DNA of 64,000 nucleotides from Hypomesus transpacificus (taxonomy: Eukaryota > Chordata > Actinopteri > Osmeriformes > Osmeridae): contig NC_061078.1 in NCBI RefSeq assembly GCF_021917145.1, forward strand, positions 9,189,604 to 9,253,603, written 5' to 3'. The notes beneath the pieces were generated by a model that ran no database searches, was not told where the DNA came from, and saw nothing but the letters and a program-made list of their open reading frames with translations. The translations under genes and the position numbers were made by a program. This document shows, in pieces, positions 58,821 through 64,000 of this stretch (positions are counted from its first letter, which is position 1; each line of letters starts with the position of its first letter).

Positions 58821-61800
58821 GTAACTATTGCCAGTCAGATGGTGAACATGGACTAAAGTTTGTCAATCATAAAGCGTTCTACTAATTATTCACTACTTTA
58901 TGGAATTGTTTTGGTGGTGATTTTTAAACGTTTTTCAGCAAAACAATCAACAAACATTATGGTTTTAGAGTTTTGTATGTTTTGCCACTTGATGGTGCTG
59001 TGCAGCAACTCTGATCACTTAAAGGACTGTGGACTTTTGTGTCCATCCTATGGTATTGTGGTATTGTATCTGCTTTTTAACAAATGCTTGATGTAATTCT
59101 TTAAATTCTTTAAATTTTTGCTCTTTATACATTATATTATCCTATCCGTCAGTGGTTTGTTGTACCACCATGTTGTCTATCTATAATGATTCATTTTTTT
59201 AATTGTTTTTCTCTTAGTGAAAGATTAAAGAGTTTTACCCCGTGTATCCCTAATTCATCAAGAATGTTTAGAAGTTATTTCTTTGACATTCGGTATGATT
59301 TTTTGTCTGACCAAGTTAAATTGATAGAATATTGAAACAAGTGGTGCCTTTTAGATAGTAAGCAACATGAGTTTTAGCAGTGTGTGGTCAGTATTAATGA
59401 CTCAATTACAGTCCATCGGTTAAGCCTGTTGTCTCCATTGATACCAGCTGTTGCCATACCAGAAATGAAGAGACACATGTTTTAGTTCGAACAGATGCAA
59501 ATTTTAAATTGCAAATGGAGGTTCTTCAACAATCCTAGAATAACATCAATGATATAATAATGTTATGAGATGTTAAAGATATATTGAAACTTTTATTTTA
59601 TTCTTGATATAATTAATAAGTATTGAGATTGTTCCAATCTTTTAGGTTTTTCTGTAATCCTTTTACCACATTTGGTGAAAACTGTGGTTGAGTGTAATGG
59701 GGCAATTACATAATTTACACATAATTCATATCTTTAGCACACATAGCTTATGTTATAGGGTTTGAACAGTCTGTTGGAGTATCTGAACTAAAATGCCAGA
59801 ACTAAACATTATAATTATGGAGATAAAACTCAGTAAAGGTAACATTGATCAGTTCTTGTTTTGGTGAAGGACCACCATATTCAATTCCCACTAGCACCAT
59901 GATAAAGTGTTTAAACTATCGGTTGTCTATTGCTTTAAAATTCAATGGACACAATGTGTAAATCAACATTTATTATCTTTCAGATGGGGCAAAAGCGATG
60001 AGGTCATGTGCAAGCTTTCATTGTGTTGACCTATGGTCCAAGCCCGATTATTATAGAGAGGATCTTGGCAGCTGATGCTGTGGAGTAACCCCCTTGGCCC
60101 CCAGTCCTGAACCAAGAGAGAAAAGGAGGCCATTTTGCTGTTCACTGTGATGAAGCAAAGAGAGCAAGAGGTATATATATATATATATATAGAGAGAGGA
60201 GAGACAGAGGGAGGTGGGAGGCAGAGAGAGAGGCCCAATGCTGTCCATTGCATAGAGGGCAAGACAGAGGGAGAGAGTGAGAGGAGAGCTGGGTAATCTG
60301 TTGCAGTGTAAACACTGGCCGAGAAAGGCCCTGGAATGTCTCTGCAGTGGGAGTTAGAGGACGAGGTCAGACGGAGGCTAAGGCAGGTGGTATACATCAG
60401 CCCAAGAGTTGACGTCTCAGCACTAACTTATCCAAACAAGAGACAGGCGGTACACCAGGCCGCTCGTAGAGTAGGAGGAGGAAGATAAGGAGGAGTAGGA
60501 AGAGGAGGAGAAAAAGGAGGAGTGTAGAGATGGAAAGACAAGGACGGTGGTACAGAGCAGTCTGTTTTCATCCGGGCTTCCCCGTGTTTCCCTCCTCTAT
60601 CCCAGATTTACAAAACAGACGTTAGCATATGAGGCTAAACATGAAAGGGGACTATTGCCTTACCAAAGCCCATGAGCTTGAAATCCGCACTGATCTTGTG
60701 AACTCCAGCCACAAATCATTCCCAGCAGGTTTAGAGATGGTTTATATTGCGCGACAGCACAAGAGATACAGCGTCCTGGGCAGGCTGGAGGAATGTGGCA
60801 TACAAGATGATCTGTTTCTCCACTTCCTTCTGGAGTGCTAACACTGGCCCATACACTGTCTCTTGAAGAAACAAACTTGCTCTTCGAACAGCTTGCAGTC
60901 TCTGTCAGAGCAGTTGATGACATATGCACTAATATGGACTAGCATGCACTAGCATAATAAGAGTCTGGTAAAGTCAAATAAAGACTAGTTAGGATAATCT
61001 GGATTTTAGTATGTTAAAAAAGGAGCCATTTTTTTGCCAAATCTCATAGAATTTGTAGTACTTTCATAAATAGATTTTTTATGTGTTGGCTGACAAGGTT
61101 GGTGGCCAACATACCAGATGAAAAAAATCTATGATGTGTCCAGTTTATAGGAACAGAAGCAGCAGATAACAGAAACATGAAATTAGCTAACACTTTCTGT
61201 TCCTAATCCCAAATTCTTGTTTTCACATCATTTTGAAATGCACATAAAATTACGTTTTCCTTGTATATAACTTTGAAAGAATTACAGCTTATGTAACTCT
61301 CTTATAATATTTCTCAAATCAAGACTGTCTTTTGGTTCATATTGATTCTAATTTACCTTAAATGGGAACATTATTTCCATGGAAGTCATCAGTAATTACG
61401 AGCCTCTGGACTTGACCTAGTATGGAGTTGTATTAAGGGACTGTTTATACTGGCACATAATAACAGGTTGCATTGTGGGGAATCCTTTCAGAGCTTGGTG
61501 GAGAAAGAGGTGCTCTGTTCTTGTCTTGTTATGGCCAGGCAGAAACTTTAACTGAACCTTCATTGTATTCATTGTATCTGTGATTTTAGTTGAAAGGATA
61601 GGCTGAGCATTTTACATCATGCACTAATTGGTATTTTAGCTAGGATTGGTAAATATTAACTATTAAATAAAATTAGATACAATATCCAGACTGACTCTCC
61701 ATCGCTCAGTTTATTTCTTACTTAGAACATACAGTTCTTCCTGCGATGCTAGTCTGTTTCTGCTCTCTGCTCCCACAGCTTGTCACCCAACACCAAATAA

Positions 61801-64000
61801 GGCAATGATGTAGCTTCATGAGTTTCATGTGAAATTAGTCAGGTATTGTCGTGAGGCTGGAAATGTTAGAGAGACATTGTGAGTTTTTTCATTTGCCAAA
61901 ATAATAATACTGATATGCCTTGTGAAGCGGATTGTCTGAAATGATCTGAGTGCTTTAAACTACCTACATGTTAATAAGTAACAGCACATATCGTTCTCAA
62001 CATCAGAATTGTGTGTGCTGTCACTACAATTTAAAAGATAAACACATAACACTAAACACCATTGAATCAGTTTCATAATTTTAGATTTAGGTACACCATG
62101 ACAGATAAAGGACAAGTAAGTTGAGTATCCAGACTTTCATTAAGATGGTAGAGAGATCGTATACAGTGAAAGTGCATGCCTCCCTGTTTATGCTAAAACT
62201 AGCTTGTTTCCCAAATAATTACAGTCCCACTTAACCTTCCTGCATGCGTACATCTTTTTATGTGATCCCTTGACCTTTTACAGTACAGAATCACAAGGGT
62301 TGTTAGACTCCTCCTTGTCAACCTAAAATCCTTATTCTTACTGGTTGGTAGCTCTAATGGCTTTAGAGAGAGACCACTCACATGATACAGTACTTGTGCA
62401 GAACACAAGTCATCCAGTTTAAATGTTTTCTGATGTGAGACTTGATGCAATATCTATTGCATGTTGGACTTAAGAAGAGTAGGGTAGACCCTTGAATAAC
62501 TTTCTCACAGAGCTTGCAGCATCAAAAACAGCTAATTGTTTATTTTCTTTGACTGACTGTTGAGACTGTAATAAATGAGGTTTTGTTTCTCAAAAGGATA
62601 TGTTGCATCCTAAGACCTAGAACTATAGACAGACAAGTTGTCTACACCTTCTAGATAGACAGTTTAGAATGTTTAAAAGTAGAACCTCAAGAGAAAGACT
62701 AGATACTTTTTTCCCAAGAACTTTACTGCAGGTGTTTCTCACCTTTATGATTGTTTTGCTCTTCTACTGTACAGTAACAGATTCCTTCACCTTGAATCGT
62801 TCATCTGCAGCTGTACTCTCTGGCTCTCAGCCCTTTGCTGTAAGAGATTCTGTTCCTGGTTTATCACAGTTTAGAAACACTCACATATTTAAGGAATCCT
62901 GGATATGTACACTATATGTATAGTGTTTCTCTGAGGTAATCACTACGTCTGGTACAAAGCTCATACTGTATTTCCTTCATAATCTCCTCACAGATATTCA
63001 CAGATATTTTCTGCAAAAATGTCCATTACAGTAGATAAACTATGGTTGACTATGATGCTGCGGGGACAATGACGTTTTTGAACAAGTACAGTGAGACAAA
63101 GCTCGTCAAAATGGTATCTGGTAGTTTTGGATAATCCAAATTTGTCTCTGTCTCTGATGCTTTTATATGGTGACTTTATCAAACTTTGACAACTCCTTGA
63201 GGGACATGTAGCATTCAAACAATTTTCTATGGCTACAAATGTAAATATATCCACGACTCGAATTTTAGACTGAACTAGAAAACTGTGTTGACAAAAGCAA
63301 ACATTTCAAGATCCAAGCCTGTCAAGACTAGGAAGCTGCAGATGCATTAATACTGTAGATAGTCACAAATGGGTTTATTTAACTCACTCCAGTAAACCAA
63401 AGTAAAAAGTAAACTTGCAGATGCTTCCAAACAGGGGTTGAGATTTTTCTTTAGGCTCTGTATCAGTGTGCACACACATGCATGTTATAATGCCTCGTAC
63501 ATGTTACCATCCCAGTTAAGGGGCAAGTTTGAGAAAAAGTAGCAATTACACCCCCCCACATCCATTGTCTCAACAAGCTCATCTTCCATTCGGCCCTGAA
63601 AAGTACTCCCAGTACCTCAGTCTGTTACATTTTTGATTAGCAATGGGCACCACACACACCGGGTGGCATCTAAATTATGCAATGTCAGCATCCTCTTATG
63701 GGCAAAAGTAGAGTTTGGTCGAGTTGTTAGAGAAAACAAGTCATGACAGGCCCATGCAAAGGGGGAAGGTGGGCATGAAATATTGATGGTGCTAAGTAAG
63801 CCTCAGCTGCAGGAGCTGAGTGGAGGTGATGGGGGACGATGTAATGGTGCCAGCCCATAGGCCGCCCACGGGTAATGCACTTCAATACGCCTGAGGAATG
63901 CTCCCTCCCCTCTTGGCCCACTCCACATCACTGCTTGTTAGTTGCAAGAACACCAGCCTCAACACTCATCACCCCCTTAAATCGCTATAAAAATCTACTT
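58821..64000. other. Gene-poor 3' part of the window
   Basis: About 5.2 kb, mostly AT-rich and unique-looking. It contains a TA/GA microsatellite (60172-60200), a GA-rich tract (60470-60530), and scattered frames of 60-140 codons without recognisable domains or matching splice sites. I see no RNA gene, LINE tail or transposon end here. Confidence 0.5.
60172..60200. repeat. (TA)n(GA)n microsatellite
   Basis: About 20 bp of alternating TA followed by GA units, within a wider purine-rich region. Confidence 0.85.

Noticed and set aside
60629-60841. A 70-codon frame in the gene-poor right part
   Set aside because: No domain, no matching splice sites and no promoter immediately upstream. Length is within chance for AT-balanced sequence.

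Overview
This is vertebrate, almost certainly teleost fish, nuclear DNA. Genes are split by GT-AG introns and spread over tens of kilobases. The interspersed repeats are typical of fish: L2 and CR1/Rex-type LINEs, Tc1-like and hAT-like DNA transposons, a tRNA-derived SINE, and palindromic MITEs. I cannot name the species. Exon borders below were worked out by hand from reading frame, splice dinucleotides and remembered vertebrate orthologues. In every multi-exon gene the phases close exactly.

Layout. 1-2201: a 5'-truncated L2 LINE, with reverse transcriptase open from base 2. 2202-6114: gene-free. 6115-7597 (+): a two-exon nine-finger C2H2 zinc-finger gene, followed by a CR1/Rex-like LINE remnant (7940-8510). 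9602-15940 (+): taldo1 (transaldolase, 8 exons), whose fourth intron holds a Tc1-like transposon with an unbroken DD34E transposase. 18170-34100 (+): sin3a (20 coding exons, 1281 aa), whose introns hold a hAT-like element, an L2 tail and an internally deleted Tc1 relic. 34460-39037 (-): crabp1 (4 exons, 137 aa), convergent with sin3a, with a hAT-like MITE and a SINE in its introns. 39771-40779: two related palindromic MITEs. 42304-44480 (-): slc25a44 (3 coding exons plus a 5' UTR exon). 45150-48804 (+): psma4 (proteasome alpha subunit, 261 aa), divergent from slc25a44. 50377-53360 (-): an antizyme gene of the oaz2 type, convergent with psma4, with its programmed +1 frameshift site and downstream pseudoknot visible. 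53910-56171: a 162-bp satellite that runs directly into an 11-bp-unit minisatellite. 56259-57494: a second 5'-truncated L2 copy. 57640-64000: gene-poor, with one candidate promoter near 58.5-58.8 kb.

The genes are housekeeping or regulatory and do not form one pathway: pentose phosphate metabolism (taldo1), histone-deacetylase co-repression (sin3a), retinoic-acid buffering (crabp1), mitochondrial branched-chain amino-acid transport (slc25a44), the 20S proteasome (psma4) and polyamine feedback (oaz2). One functional link exists: antizyme sends ornithine decarboxylase to the proteasome, and psma4 encodes a core proteasome subunit next door. The clearest non-standard signal is the antizyme recoding cassette.
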